Shown here: positions 20,374 through 27,404 of the stretch, piece by piece
Layout: each line of letters begins with the position of its first letter
How positions within the stretch are numbered: position 1 is the first letter of the stretch
NCBI GenBank assembly: GCA_017456845.1
Contig: JAFTIP010000015.1
Span: forward strand, 1-64,000
From: Ruminococcus sp.
GTDB lineage: Bacteria > Bacillota > Clostridia > Oscillospirales > Acutalibacteraceae
Direction of reading: 5' to 3'
DNA: 64,000 nt
Made by a program: the position numbers and the translations under genes
The notes under the pieces: model-generated
Databases searched by the model: none
Seen by the model: only the letters and a program-made list of their open reading frames with translations
What the model was told of the DNA's origin: nothing

Positions 20374-20402
20374 TTTATACTATAAATCCATAGTTTTGTC
20401 AA
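20374..20402 (-). promoter_or_regulatory. Sigma-A promoter for pflBA
   Basis: On the minus strand consensus TTGACA and TATAAA are separated by exactly 17 bases. The expected transcript start, about 7 bases downstream, falls just before the first P1 arm of the ZTP riboswitch. Confidence 0.88.
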
Positions 20403-20532
20403 AGGGTTTACAATATATTGTGGGTAGAAAAAGAAGAAAAAACAGATAAAACTTTTGTACATATTTTTCAAATGAGGTAAAAAGGTTACATATTTTACAG
20501 GCTCTGGTGCAAAATACCAACAGGTGATAAAT

Positions 20533-21921
20533 ATGCTGACTACAAGTTTAGAGAAAAACACAGCTGTTATTGACGCTGATTTAAGAGTTAACGAAAGCTT
20601 TGATCTGATTAAACGAAACATCATAATCAATAATCGAAACGTAGCACTTTATTGTATTGATGGATTTGTTAAAGATGCGGTGCTGATGAAAACCTTGGTT
20701 TTCTTCAATTCAGTTAAAGACGAAAGTTACTTTAAAGACGCCGACACATTTGCAGAGAACTGTGTTCCTTACTTCGAGGTAACAACAGAAAACGACCCAA
20801 AGCTTATTATTCAGAATATACTTTGCGGTGTAACAGCGCTTATAATTGACGGAATGGACAAGGCCGTGCTGATGGATATGAGAACATATCCCCAAAGACA
20901 AACAAGCGAACCTGACGACGACAAGGTTATGCGAGGAAGTAAAGACGGCTTTGTGGAAACTATGATAAGCAATGTAGCATTAATCAGGCGAAGAATCAGA
21001 GATATTAACTTCACGGTTAAACCTTTCTTTGTGAGCCATTGTTCAAAATCTGACGTTGCAGTTTGCTATATGGATAACAAGGTTGATAAAAAGCTGCTGA
21101 AAGCAATAACAGAAAGAATTAATAATATTGACGTAGACTCTCTTGCTATGAACCAGCAAAGCTTAATTGAGGCAATTTACCCTAAAAAATGGTTCAACCC
21201 CTTTCCAAAAATTAAATATACCGAAAGACCGGATTCGGCGGCGGCAAATCTATTAAAAGGAAATATTGTAATCCTTGTTGATAATTCTCCGTCGGCGCTT
21301 ATTCTGCCAACATCTATTTTTGATATTACCGAAGAGGCCGACGACTACTACTTCCCCCCTATTACGGGCTCTTATTTAAGAGTTGCACGACTTTTAATTA
21401 CCATTGGAGCTTTGCTCATAACTCCACTATGGTTATTAATGCTGCAAAACCCTGAGTTTGTTCCTCAGGTTTTTAAGTTTATGCTTGTTACTGAAGACTG
21501 CAGTATTCCTGTATTCTGGCAATTGATACTTTTAGAGGTTACTATAGACGGCTTAAGACTTGCCGCACTTAACACGCCAAACAGTTTATCTGGCACTTTG
21601 GGTATTATCGGTGCCATTGCACTTTCGGAATTTTCAGTAAGTGCTGGGTGGTTTAATACCGAAACCATACTTTATATGGCTTTTGTTACTATCGCAAGCT
21701 TCTCTCAGCCAAACTATGAATTAGGCTACTGTTTAAAATTTATGAGAGTAATAATACTTGTGCTTACTGTGCTCTTTAATCTCTGGGGCTTTATTGCAGG
21801 GCTATTGATTACACTCATTCTTCTTGTAACCAACAAAACTGTAAGCGGAAAAAGCTACCTTTATCCGCTTATACCATTTAACGGAAAAGCATTTTTGCAC
21901 AAGGTGCTCAGATTCAGATAA
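20533..21921 (+). CDS. Spore germination GerA-family protein, SpoVAF-like
   Basis: Inner spore-membrane protein of the GerA/SpoVAF family. It has a long N-terminal soluble domain (about 1-285) containing RTYPQRQTSEPDDDKVMRGS, DGFVETMISNVALIRRRIRD and PKIKYTERPDSAAANLLKG, then about five membrane helices (about 290-450). The YP-x-RQ-x-x-EPD and DGF wording resembles SpoVAF more than the germinant receptor subunit GerAA. I take the ATG at 20533, after AGGTGA at 5-base spacing; a GTG three codons earlier overlaps that site. No spoVA operon is adjacent. The region from 20403 to 20532 is AT-rich and I could not identify a sigma-G promoter there. Confidence 0.85.
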   Translation: MLTTSLEKNTAVIDADLRVNESFDLIKRNIIINNRNVALYCIDGFVKDAVLMKTLVFFNSVKDESYFKDADTFAENCVPYFEVTTENDPKLIIQNILCGVTALIIDGMDKAVLMDMRTYPQRQTSEPDDDKVMRGSKDGFVETMISNVALIRRRIRDINFTVKPFFVSHCSKSDVAVCYMDNKVDKKLLKAITERINNIDVDSLAMNQQSLIEAIYPKKWFNPFPKIKYTERPDSAAANLLKGNIVILVDNSPSALILPTSIFDITEEADDYYFPPITGSYLRVARLLITIGALLITPLWLLMLQNPEFVPQVFKFMLVTEDCSIPVFWQLILLEVTIDGLRLAALNTPNSLSGTLGIIGAIALSEFSVSAGWFNTETILYMAFVTIASFSQPNYELGYCLKFMRVIILVLTVLFNLWGFIAGLLITLILLVTNKTVSGKSYLYPLIPFNGKAFLHKVLRFR

Positions 21922-22423
21922 GAAAAAGTCTCACAGTTAAAACCGAAAATATAACAGCTGTTAAATCCGCCGCAAGCCCTGCTATAAGGGTGTGGCGGAT
22001 TTTTTTTACTCCAACGCTTCCATAATAAATAGTTATGGCGTAAAAGGTGGTTTCGGTAGAACCTGCCATAACCGAGACAATTTTGCCGGCAAAACTATCG
22101 GGGCCTAAACGCTCAAAAATATCAATAAGCAAAGCAGTCGAACCTCCACCTGAAACAGGTCTTAAAATTGCAACGGGAACTATTTCGGCAGGAAAACCTA
22201 ACCTTTGAGCAAAGGGCGATATAAAGCTTGTTAATGAATCAAGTGCCGTGCTTTCTCTTAACATTGTGACAGCAGTAATAAGACCCAAAAGAGTAGGAGT
22301 TATAGAAACAACGGTTTTTAATCCTTTAAATGCACCTTGGCAAAAAACCTCAAACACCGGTACTTTTTTTATAAGCCCTACAGCTACAAAGGTCACTACA
22401 ATAAGAGGAACTATAAAATTCAT
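21914..22423 (-). CDS. spmB: Spore maturation protein B
   Basis: Membrane protein needed with SpmA for spore core dehydration in Bacillus; its nucleoside-transporter gate (Gate) domain fold is shared with SpmA. The 169 residues show several hydrophobic helices and the typical AILRPVSGGGSTALL and STETTFYAITIYYGSVGVKKIRHTL stretches. It follows spmA by 5 bases and converges on the spoVAF-like gene, overlapping its last 8 bases. The DNA encoding KKIRHTLIAGLAADL also forms a terminator for the opposite strand. Confidence 0.94.
   Translation of the reverse strand: MNFIVPLIVVTFVAVGLIKKVPVFEVFCQGAFKGLKTVVSITPTLLGLITAVTMLRESTALDSLTSFISPFAQRLGFPAEIVPVAILRPVSGGGSTALLIDIFERLGPDSFAGKIVSVMAGSTETTFYAITIYYGSVGVKKIRHTLIAGLAADLTAVIFSVLTVRLFLI
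21963..22007 (+). terminator. Intrinsic terminator for the spoVAF-like gene, embedded in spmB
   Basis: On the + strand a 9-bp perfect outer stem (AAATCCGCC / GGCGGATTT) with an inner CCCT / AGGG pairing is followed by eight Ts. It lies 41 bases past the spoVAF-like stop, fully inside the coding sequence of convergent spmB. Confidence 0.85.
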
Positions 22424-22428
22424 CAGCT

Positions 22429-23004
22429 CTATCCCCCAGCTTTAGAAAAAGCCTTTGCTACGGTTACACCTGCCAAAAGAGCTACTATTGACGTAAGCCA
22501 CACAGCAGGCATAATTTCATAAGGAGCATTGCTTCCGAAATTTGCGCGATATGCACACAAGGTTGTGGGAATAAGCTGTAACGAAGCCGTATTAAGCACC
22601 ACAAATAAAAGCATATCGTCGCTGGCTGTATCTTTGTTATGATTTAGAGTTTTAAGTTCCTTCATAGCACTTAACCCAAATGGCGTAGCGGCATTGCCGA
22701 GACCTAACAGATTTGCACTTATATTAAGGCTTATATAACGCATTGCGGGACTGTCTTTATTAACATTTTTAAAAAGCTTTGTAAGAATTGGCGAAAAAAG
22801 CTTTGCAAGAAATGTGGTTATACCACCTTTGTCTGCAATTTCCATCATTCCCGACCAAAAACAAATAATACCTGCAATAGAAATAAGAAGCTCCACAGCT
22901 GAAGCCGCACCATTCATAACCGAGGCGGACAAAGCCTCCATATTACCTGAAATAATTGCCCACAAAAAGGCTATGAACATTAGAAACGCCCAGATATAAT
23001 TCAA
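22429..23004 (-). CDS. spmA: Spore maturation protein A
   Basis: Integral membrane partner of SpmB. The 191 residues contain the family motifs ELLISIAGIICFWSGMMEIA, NLLGLGNAATPFGLSAMKEL and LFVVLNTASLQLIPTTL. The start codon is TTG, chosen because GGGTGAG lies 8 bases upstream and the sequence then begins MNYIWAF as usual. It is divergent from the AbrB-type gene, and a perfect Spo0A-box sequence lies in its leader. Confidence 0.94.
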   Translation of the reverse strand: MNYIWAFLMFIAFLWAIISGNMEALSASVMNGAASAVELLISIAGIICFWSGMMEIADKGGITTFLAKLFSPILTKLFKNVNKDSPAMRYISLNISANLLGLGNAATPFGLSAMKELKTLNHNKDTASDDMLLFVVLNTASLQLIPTTLCAYRANFGSNAPYEIMPAVWLTSIVALLAGVTVAKAFSKAGG

Positions 23005-23019
23005 CTTAAAAACTCACCC

Positions 23020-23026
23020 TTCGACA
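23020..23026 (-). promoter_or_regulatory. Candidate Spo0A box in the spmA-abrB divergent region
   Basis: The minus strand reads TGTCGAA, an exact match to the 0A box core. It lies 16 bases before the spmA TTG and 26 bases upstream of the -35 element of the divergent AbrB-type gene. Seven-base matches arise by chance, so this is only a candidate. Confidence 0.4.
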
Positions 23027-23051
23027 GTTATATATTTTTTACAGTTTATTC

Positions 23052-23080
23052 TTGACAATATTGTTACAAATTGGTAATAT
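23052..23080 (+). promoter_or_regulatory. Sigma-A promoter of the AbrB-type gene
   Basis: Consensus TTGACA (23052-23057) and TAATAT (23075-23080) are separated by 17 bases. The expected start is about 38 bases before the ATG. Confidence 0.87.
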
Positions 23081-23124
23081 TTAGACATGGAGGGTAATTT
23101 ATTTTATATGAACGGAGGTATATT

Positions 23125-23367
23125 ATGTTAAAAGCTTGCGGTAATATTTGTAAAATCGACAAACTCGGCAGAATTGTTGTACCAGTAAACGTAAGAAGAA
23201 TGTTTGATTTGGCTGAAAATAGCCCTTTAGAGCTTTTCGTGGAAGATGATAAGATTGTTCTGAAAAAATATCTTCCCCAATGTGTTTTTTGCGGCAGTTC
23301 TGATGATTTAACAGAATATAAAGATAATCACATTTGTCAGAATTGTTTGAGCGAGCTTAAAAGCTGA
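23125..23367 (+). CDS. AbrB/SpoVT-family transition-state regulator with zinc ribbon
   Basis: DNA-binding regulator. Residues 1-48 form a swapped-hairpin AbrB domain (GRIVVPVNVRRMFDLAEN, LELFVEDDKIVLKKY); residues 53-74 hold a CxxC...CxxC pair (Cys53, Cys56, Cys71, Cys74), suggesting a small zinc-binding tail. That tail is absent from classical AbrB, which has its own C-terminal domain. A strong CGGAGG site precedes the ATG. dCMP deaminase follows after 59 bases on the same strand without a terminator. Confidence 0.88.
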   Translation: MLKACGNICKIDKLGRIVVPVNVRRMFDLAENSPLELFVEDDKIVLKKYLPQCVFCGSSDDLTEYKDNHICQNCLSELKS

Positions 23368-23426
23368 ATTCGGTAACCACGCAACGTTATACCCCACAAA
23401 TAAAATAAATTTCGCGGAGGATTATT

Positions 23427-23918
23427 ATGTTTACACGAATTGATAAAGAAAATTATTATTTAGACATTGCAGAAACCGTATCTGAAAGAGGCACCTGCTT
23501 AAGACGGAATTTCGGTGCGATTATTGTAAACAACGACCATATTATTTCTACAGGATACGTGGGTGCTCCCAGAGGAAGAAAAAACTGCATTGACCTTGGT
23601 TACTGCCAGAGAGAAGCATTAAACATTCCCAGAGGAGAAAGATATGAGCTTTGCAGAAGCGTACACGCTGAAATGAATGCAATAATCCACGCTTCCCGCG
23701 AAAGAATGCTGGGTGCAACATTGTATCTTGTTGGCAAGGAACAGTCCACCGGAGATTACGTTGAAAACGCCAGTGCCTGTGCAATGTGCAAACGTGCGAT
23801 TATTAATGCGGGTATAACGAGAGTTGTTATTAGAAACACAAAAGATAAGTTTACCGCCCTTTACGTTGAGGATTGGATTGAAAATGACGATTCTCTGGCC
23901 GGAAACTTCGGATACTGA
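23427..23918 (+). CDS. dCMP deaminase (ComEB-like)
   Basis: Zinc enzyme that turns dCMP into dUMP for dTTP synthesis. The cytidine-deaminase motif is complete: His80 and Glu82 in SVHAEMNAI, and Cys118/Cys121 in SACAMCKRAI. The N-terminal GYVGAPRGRKNC and LGYCQRE stretches are those of the ComEB/dCMP deaminase group. The length (163) is normal. GCGGAGG precedes the ATG. Allosteric control by dCTP/dTTP is known for the family and cannot be read from the sequence. Confidence 0.92.
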   Translation: MFTRIDKENYYLDIAETVSERGTCLRRNFGAIIVNNDHIISTGYVGAPRGRKNCIDLGYCQREALNIPRGERYELCRSVHAEMNAIIHASRERMLGATLYLVGKEQSTGDYVENASACAMCKRAIINAGITRVVIRNTKDKFTALYVEDWIENDDSLAGNFGY

Positions 23919-23924
23919 TTTATG

Positions 23925-23949
23925 GAGCCGTAATTTACGGCTCTTTTTC
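23925..23949. terminator. Terminator after dCMP deaminase, overlapping the convergent lipoprotein stop
   Basis: An 8-bp perfect stem (GAGCCGTA / TACGGCTC) with a 3-base loop is followed by TTTTTC on the + strand. The TAA stop of the convergent lipoprotein gene lies inside the hairpin. Confidence 0.85.
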
Positions 23950-24306
23950 TTTTACAGCTTCAAAAGTAAGGTCATAGCCGTTATAGCTTAAAATCAGTCG
24001 GTCCTTATAAACCTTATACCCAAAAGCATAGGTTTCGCAAAGAGTATCAGACGTAATATAGAGATTCTCTTCATCTGCCGCAAAAACGCCTTCTATACTT
24101 ACGCTCTCCACTTTCTCATCGGTTATTTTAAGCATTGCATTATTTGTAAAAACGTCAAATTCGAGAATAGCACAAACAGAATTCGGATTTTCAACACGCC
24201 AAATTGAGGATGTAAGCTCATTTGCAGGTGTTACATTAACGGTTCTGCAAGCTGAAAACGACAAGGAAAAAGTAATTATACACAATATAAATGACAATCG
24301 TTTCAT
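23935..24306 (-). CDS. Small putative lipoprotein, function unknown
   Basis: 123 residues with a lipoprotein signal (MKRLSFILCIITFSLSFSAC; lipobox SFSAC, lipidated Cys near residue 20). The mature part is about 100 residues and beta-rich, with alternating hydrophobic strands (LITSDTLCETYAFGYKVYKDRLILSY-like pattern), resembling small DUF-type lipoproteins with a lipocalin-like look. I recognise no family. GGGAGA precedes the ATG. It stands alone between a convergent and a divergent neighbour. Confidence 0.7.
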   Translation of the reverse strand: MKRLSFILCIITFSLSFSACRTVNVTPANELTSSIWRVENPNSVCAILEFDVFTNNAMLKITDEKVESVSIEGVFAADEENLYITSDTLCETYAFGYKVYKDRLILSYNGYDLTFEAVKEKEP

Positions 24307-24339
24307 AAAATTCTCCCAAAATTAACTATATCTAAGGTA

Positions 24340-24367
24340 TTGCACTAACGCTTAAATAATGTATAAT
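24340..24367 (+). promoter_or_regulatory. Sigma-A promoter of the DUF2804 gene
   Basis: TTGCAC (24340-24345) and consensus TATAAT (24362-24367) are separated by 16 bases. The first ATG of the open frame, at 24359, lies inside this promoter, so it cannot be the start. Confidence 0.8.
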
Positions 24368-24403
24368 AATAAGCAGAGTTTTAAAAGGCAAGAAGGTGGC
24401 ACT

Positions 24404-25408
24404 GTGCAGCGAGAAATCGTAAACGAAAAGAATATTTTTGATGCAAACGGTAAGCTAAACTGTGCTGGCTATAGCCGCGAGCCTAACTTTGTTTTTGACA
24501 AATCTCTTTGCAAAAACCGCTTTACTCTTACCGAGCGTGACAGCTACCTTATTGTTGGCGGCGGTGCGGCAATTTACCTTTCTGTTGCCGAAAAAGGGAT
24601 TAACTCTGAGGTTACTGCAGTTATTGTAGACCTTCACACAGGCGAACAGGATTTCAGAACCCTTAAAAAGTATATGTCTTTAGGTAAGCTTAGTATGCCC
24701 GCCTCTAGCAAAAACGGTGACGTTACTTTTACCGATACAAGAGTAGGAATGAATTTTTCAAATACTGCTCTTAACAGGTATATCAGATGTGAGTTTGTAG
24801 ATTTTTACAAAGAGAAAACACTGTACATCAACCTTGAGCTTAAAGAAAACCCCTGCGACAGCTTAAACGTTTTAATTCCCGCCAAAGGAAATCAAAAAAG
24901 CTTTTTTCTCAAAAGGTTTTTGCCTTATATGAGAGCCTCGGGAGTTGTAAGATGCGGCGGAGCTGAATATAACTTAAATAAAGAGGATTCTTTTGCTTAC
25001 CTTGATTGGCAAAGATACTCCCTTTCTGAAAAAAGCTGTTATCACGCTTTGTATGCAAACACAGAAATCAGCGGCAGACAGTTTGCACTTTGTCTGGCAG
25101 GCGGTGTTGGCGATACATCTGAGGGCTCTGAAAACTGCTTTTTCTTAGACGGTAAAATGCACAAGTTTGCTACCGTTAAAGCTATGGGTAAAGAGGAACG
25201 CCCGGATAAACCATGGAAGTTTACGGCAGGTAGCTCAGCTATGGAGCTAACGTTTAGACCATCTATTAAATCAGGAAAGCTTTTATGTGTTACCACAGGT
25301 GGAAAAACCCTTGTATTTGGCGAGCTTTACGGCTTTATTAAGCAGATAGATACTGAAAAGCTTTATCTTGATGCGGTGCCTGCTCATATGGAATTTACTA
25401 TAATTTGA
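24404..25408 (+). CDS. DUF2804 domain protein
   Basis: Protein of unknown function, about 334 residues. The DUF2804 assignment rests on length and a beta-rich layout with conserved stretches such as NVLIPAKGNQKSFFLKRFLP, SFAYLDWQRYSL and FALCLAGGVGD. No signal peptide or membrane segment is seen, so it is probably cytoplasmic. The start is GTG, after AAGGTGG; an ATG 15 codons upstream is inside the promoter. It is a single-gene unit with its own promoter and terminator. Confidence 0.7.
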   Translation: MQREIVNEKNIFDANGKLNCAGYSREPNFVFDKSLCKNRFTLTERDSYLIVGGGAAIYLSVAEKGINSEVTAVIVDLHTGEQDFRTLKKYMSLGKLSMPASSKNGDVTFTDTRVGMNFSNTALNRYIRCEFVDFYKEKTLYINLELKENPCDSLNVLIPAKGNQKSFFLKRFLPYMRASGVVRCGGAEYNLNKEDSFAYLDWQRYSLSEKSCYHALYANTEISGRQFALCLAGGVGDTSEGSENCFFLDGKMHKFATVKAMGKEERPDKPWKFTAGSSAMELTFRPSIKSGKLLCVTTGGKTLVFGELYGFIKQIDTEKLYLDAVPAHMEFTII

Positions 25409-25420
25409 TAAACATATAAA

Positions 25421-25454
25421 AACAGCAGACGGATTTTAAAATCCGTCTGCTGTT
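25421..25454. terminator. Bidirectional terminator between DUF2804 and LCP genes
   Basis: A perfect 17-bp inverted repeat (AACAGCAGACGGATTTT / AAAATCCGTCTGCTGTT) followed by TATTTAT on + and preceded by an A-rich stretch that gives Us on -. It ends 4 bases before the LCP stop. Confidence 0.9.
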
Positions 25455-25457
25455 TAT

Positions 25458-26540
25458 TTATATAACACTGTCTTCGTAAATAAACTCTGCTACTTTTCTG
25501 CGTTCTAAATTCCAATCTATAATACCAAGGCACTCGCCAGCATCATTTTCGATTGTCTGCCAATTGTCGTCAGTTACAGTGAGCTCTTCAACGTCATAAG
25601 AAAGGTACGTAAGGGCACCTGACACAAGAGTGGTTATTTCACTGCTTTTAAGATTAGTAGTAATATGAGGACCAACTGCATTTACAATCTGGATTATATC
25701 GGTAAGGGATGCAGAGCTTCTTAGCTTATCCATAACCGCATCCAGAAATGCACGCTGACGCTGTACTCTGCCCCAATCGTCACCCATATAAAAATATGTA
25801 CCGTTAATTAATCCGCCTCTGTTTCTGGCATGCCAGAGTGCCTGCTGACCGTTAAGATGTACTATTCCCTCTTCTGTATCCCATGGCAAATAATCGTCTT
25901 GTCCGTTTTGAGCAACCTGAGCATTGATATACTGAATTTCGTCATAAGTAAGCTCTATATCAACACCATCCATAATATCAACAATATCTCTGAATGTATC
26001 AAAGTTAACAACGGCGTAGCGGTCAATTTTAACGCCGAAATTTGCTTCAATAGTCTGAATCGAAAGCTCAGCGCCGCCGTAAGAATAAGCATGAGTAAGT
26101 TTTGATGCGTAGTATCCGGGAATTGAAACATACAAATCTCTCATGAAAGATGTGAGTTTGATTTTTTCGTGGCGGTTGTCGATAGACAATAAAATCATTG
26201 TATCGGAATTACCCTCATCGCCGTATTGGTCGGCACCAAATAAGAGAACATTAAGAATATAAGGGTCTGAGAGAAGATTGCCTGAATTTGTATCTAAAGT
26301 TAAGATTTCAGGGTCGGTTACAATCACATTGCCCTGCTCATCTGTCTGATTCTGAGGGATAGCGATATCTACGTCCTTATAGTTAAAGCTCATAAGAGTT
26401 TTATAATATGCAATGGACGCCACACCGCCGACAAGGCAAAGAATTGCAAGTACAACACATACGGCTTTTGTGATAATCAGCTTTTTGCGGCGTTTTTTAT
26501 TTTCTCGGGCCAAAGCACGAGCCTGTCTTTCCTGAGTCAT
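25458..26540 (-). CDS. LytR-CpsA-Psr (LCP) family cell-wall glycopolymer ligase
   Basis: Membrane-bound phosphotransferase that attaches teichoic-acid-like polymers or capsule to peptidoglycan. A basic cytoplasmic N-terminus (ENKKRRKK) is followed by one membrane helix (about 25-45) and the LCP domain with GADQYGDEGNSDTMILLSID, ZFMRDLYV-like SFMRDLYVSIPG, KLTHAYSYGG and HARNRGG...GDDWGRVQRQRAFL. The Arg/Asp residues that bind pyrophosphate are kept. I take the ATG after AGGTGAT; a GTG three codons upstream overlaps the site. Its promoter region contains a TATAAT and a Spo0A-box sequence. Confidence 0.93.
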   Translation of the reverse strand: MTQERQARALARENKKRRKKLIITKAVCVVLAILCLVGGVASIAYYKTLMSFNYKDVDIAIPQNQTDEQGNVIVTDPEILTLDTNSGNLLSDPYILNVLLFGADQYGDEGNSDTMILLSIDNRHEKIKLTSFMRDLYVSIPGYYASKLTHAYSYGGAELSIQTIEANFGVKIDRYAVVNFDTFRDIVDIMDGVDIELTYDEIQYINAQVAQNGQDDYLPWDTEEGIVHLNGQQALWHARNRGGLINGTYFYMGDDWGRVQRQRAFLDAVMDKLRSSASLTDIIQIVNAVGPHITTNLKSSEITTLVSGALTYLSYDVEELTVTDDNWQTIENDAGECLGIIDWNLERRKVAEFIYEDSVI

Positions 26541-26579
26541 ATATATCACCTATTGGTTTAAATTTTAAAATCAAGCTTC

Positions 26580-26600
26580 ATTATACTACTTATTTCGACA
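26580..26600 (-). promoter_or_regulatory. -10 element and candidate Spo0A box before the LCP gene
   Basis: On the minus strand TGTCGAA (an exact 0A-box core) lies 8 bases before TATAAT. No good -35 is seen at 17-base spacing, so the promoter may need an activator or the box may be a repressor site. Both readings are inference. Confidence 0.45.
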
Positions 26601-26647
26601 CAGTATTTTCCATAATAGAATTATATAAGAATTCAATAAACGTTCAC

Positions 26648-26676
26648 AAAACACCCGACCTATAAAACAGGTCGGG
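26648..26676 (-). terminator. Terminator after the DUF1349 gene
   Basis: A perfect 8-bp stem (CCCGACCT / AGGTCGGG) with a 7-base loop begins 7 bases after the stop; on the minus strand it is followed by TGTTTTG. Confidence 0.75.
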
Positions 26677-26683
26677 CAATATG

Positions 26684-27292
26684 CTAATCTTTATCAGGTT
26701 GTTGACCGTTATGCGGCGGCCACTTACATTCGGTGATCGCCATGCCTGTAAACGTAGCTTTAAATGTAGACTCCTCAGGACTGCATGCATATATGCCGAA
26801 ACGGATTGTACCGTTACCTTTATACATATGACACACACGCATCTGCTTGAAAACAACGCCGTCATAAGAACATTCGATGCAATAATCGTCCTCACGTCTG
26901 CTGAATCGGTACCACATAGATTTTATATCAGCGTCAATCTCAGTAGTTGCCCAATCGGAATACCCGTTGTTAGTTACAACACTTCCAAGATGCTGAAATT
27001 TTTCGTTTTCATATTCAACGGAAGCCTTTAACCAGTTATCACTATCGAGATACATAACTATTCCGCATTGGTCGAATCGATGCTTGCTTTCATAGAGAGT
27101 ATTAACAGTAAAAGAAAAAAACTGCTCATCAGTTTCAATTTGAAACACAGGTGCGTTATCGTTTTTGAAATGGTAATAGGTTCTCTGCCACAAATCAGTA
27201 TTAGGCTTTGTTACTACTTCTATTTTATTGTCAGTAACCGAAAAACGGGCAGGCTCACGAGTCCATAGGAATTTATTAATATCAACATTCAT
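26684..27292 (-). CDS. DUF1349 domain protein (concanavalin-like fold)
   Basis: A 202-residue protein of the DUF1349 group, beta-sandwich proteins resembling glucanase/lectin folds. Typical stretches are LWQRTYYHF, DQCGIVMYLDSDNWLKASVEYEN, LGSVVTNNGYSDWAT, YRFSRREDDYCIECSYDG and RFGIYACSPEESTFKATFTG. There is no signal peptide, so it probably acts inside the cell; the substrate is unknown. AAAGGTG precedes the ATG. It is a single-gene unit with its own terminator. Confidence 0.82.
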   Translation of the reverse strand: MNVDINKFLWTREPARFSVTDNKIEVVTKPNTDLWQRTYYHFKNDNAPVFQIETDEQFFSFTVNTLYESKHRFDQCGIVMYLDSDNWLKASVEYENEKFQHLGSVVTNNGYSDWATTEIDADIKSMWYRFSRREDDYCIECSYDGVVFKQMRVCHMYKGNGTIRFGIYACSPEESTFKATFTGMAITECKWPPHNGQQPDKD

Positions 27293-27355
27293 AATAACAC
27301 CTTTGAAATAAATTTAATTAATTGCTATAATAACACAGCAACTATTGAAACGCAA

Positions 27356-27388
27356 GAACAGCCACAGCAATTTGACCGCTGTGGCTGA
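27356..27388 (-). terminator. Terminator of the V-type ATPase operon
   Basis: A perfect 10-bp stem (CAGCCACAGC / GCTGTGGCTG) with a 9-base loop lies 17 bases after the subunit D stop. The following T-tract on the minus strand is imperfect (TTCTTGCGTTT). Confidence 0.7.
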
Positions 27389-27404
27389 ATTAACGTTAAT
27401 ATAA

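Noticed and set aside
20403..20532. Sigma-G promoter for the spoVAF-like gene
   Set aside because: I looked for the sigma-G -35 and CATxxTA -10 at 17-18 base spacing and found only partial matches at wrong spacing.
23087..23131. 14-codon frame (MEGNLFYMNGGILC) in the leader of the AbrB-type gene, starting at the expected transcript start
   Set aside because: It ends overlapping the regulator's start, like a leader peptide, but has no ribosome-binding site and no codon pattern that suggests attenuation. It could be chance.
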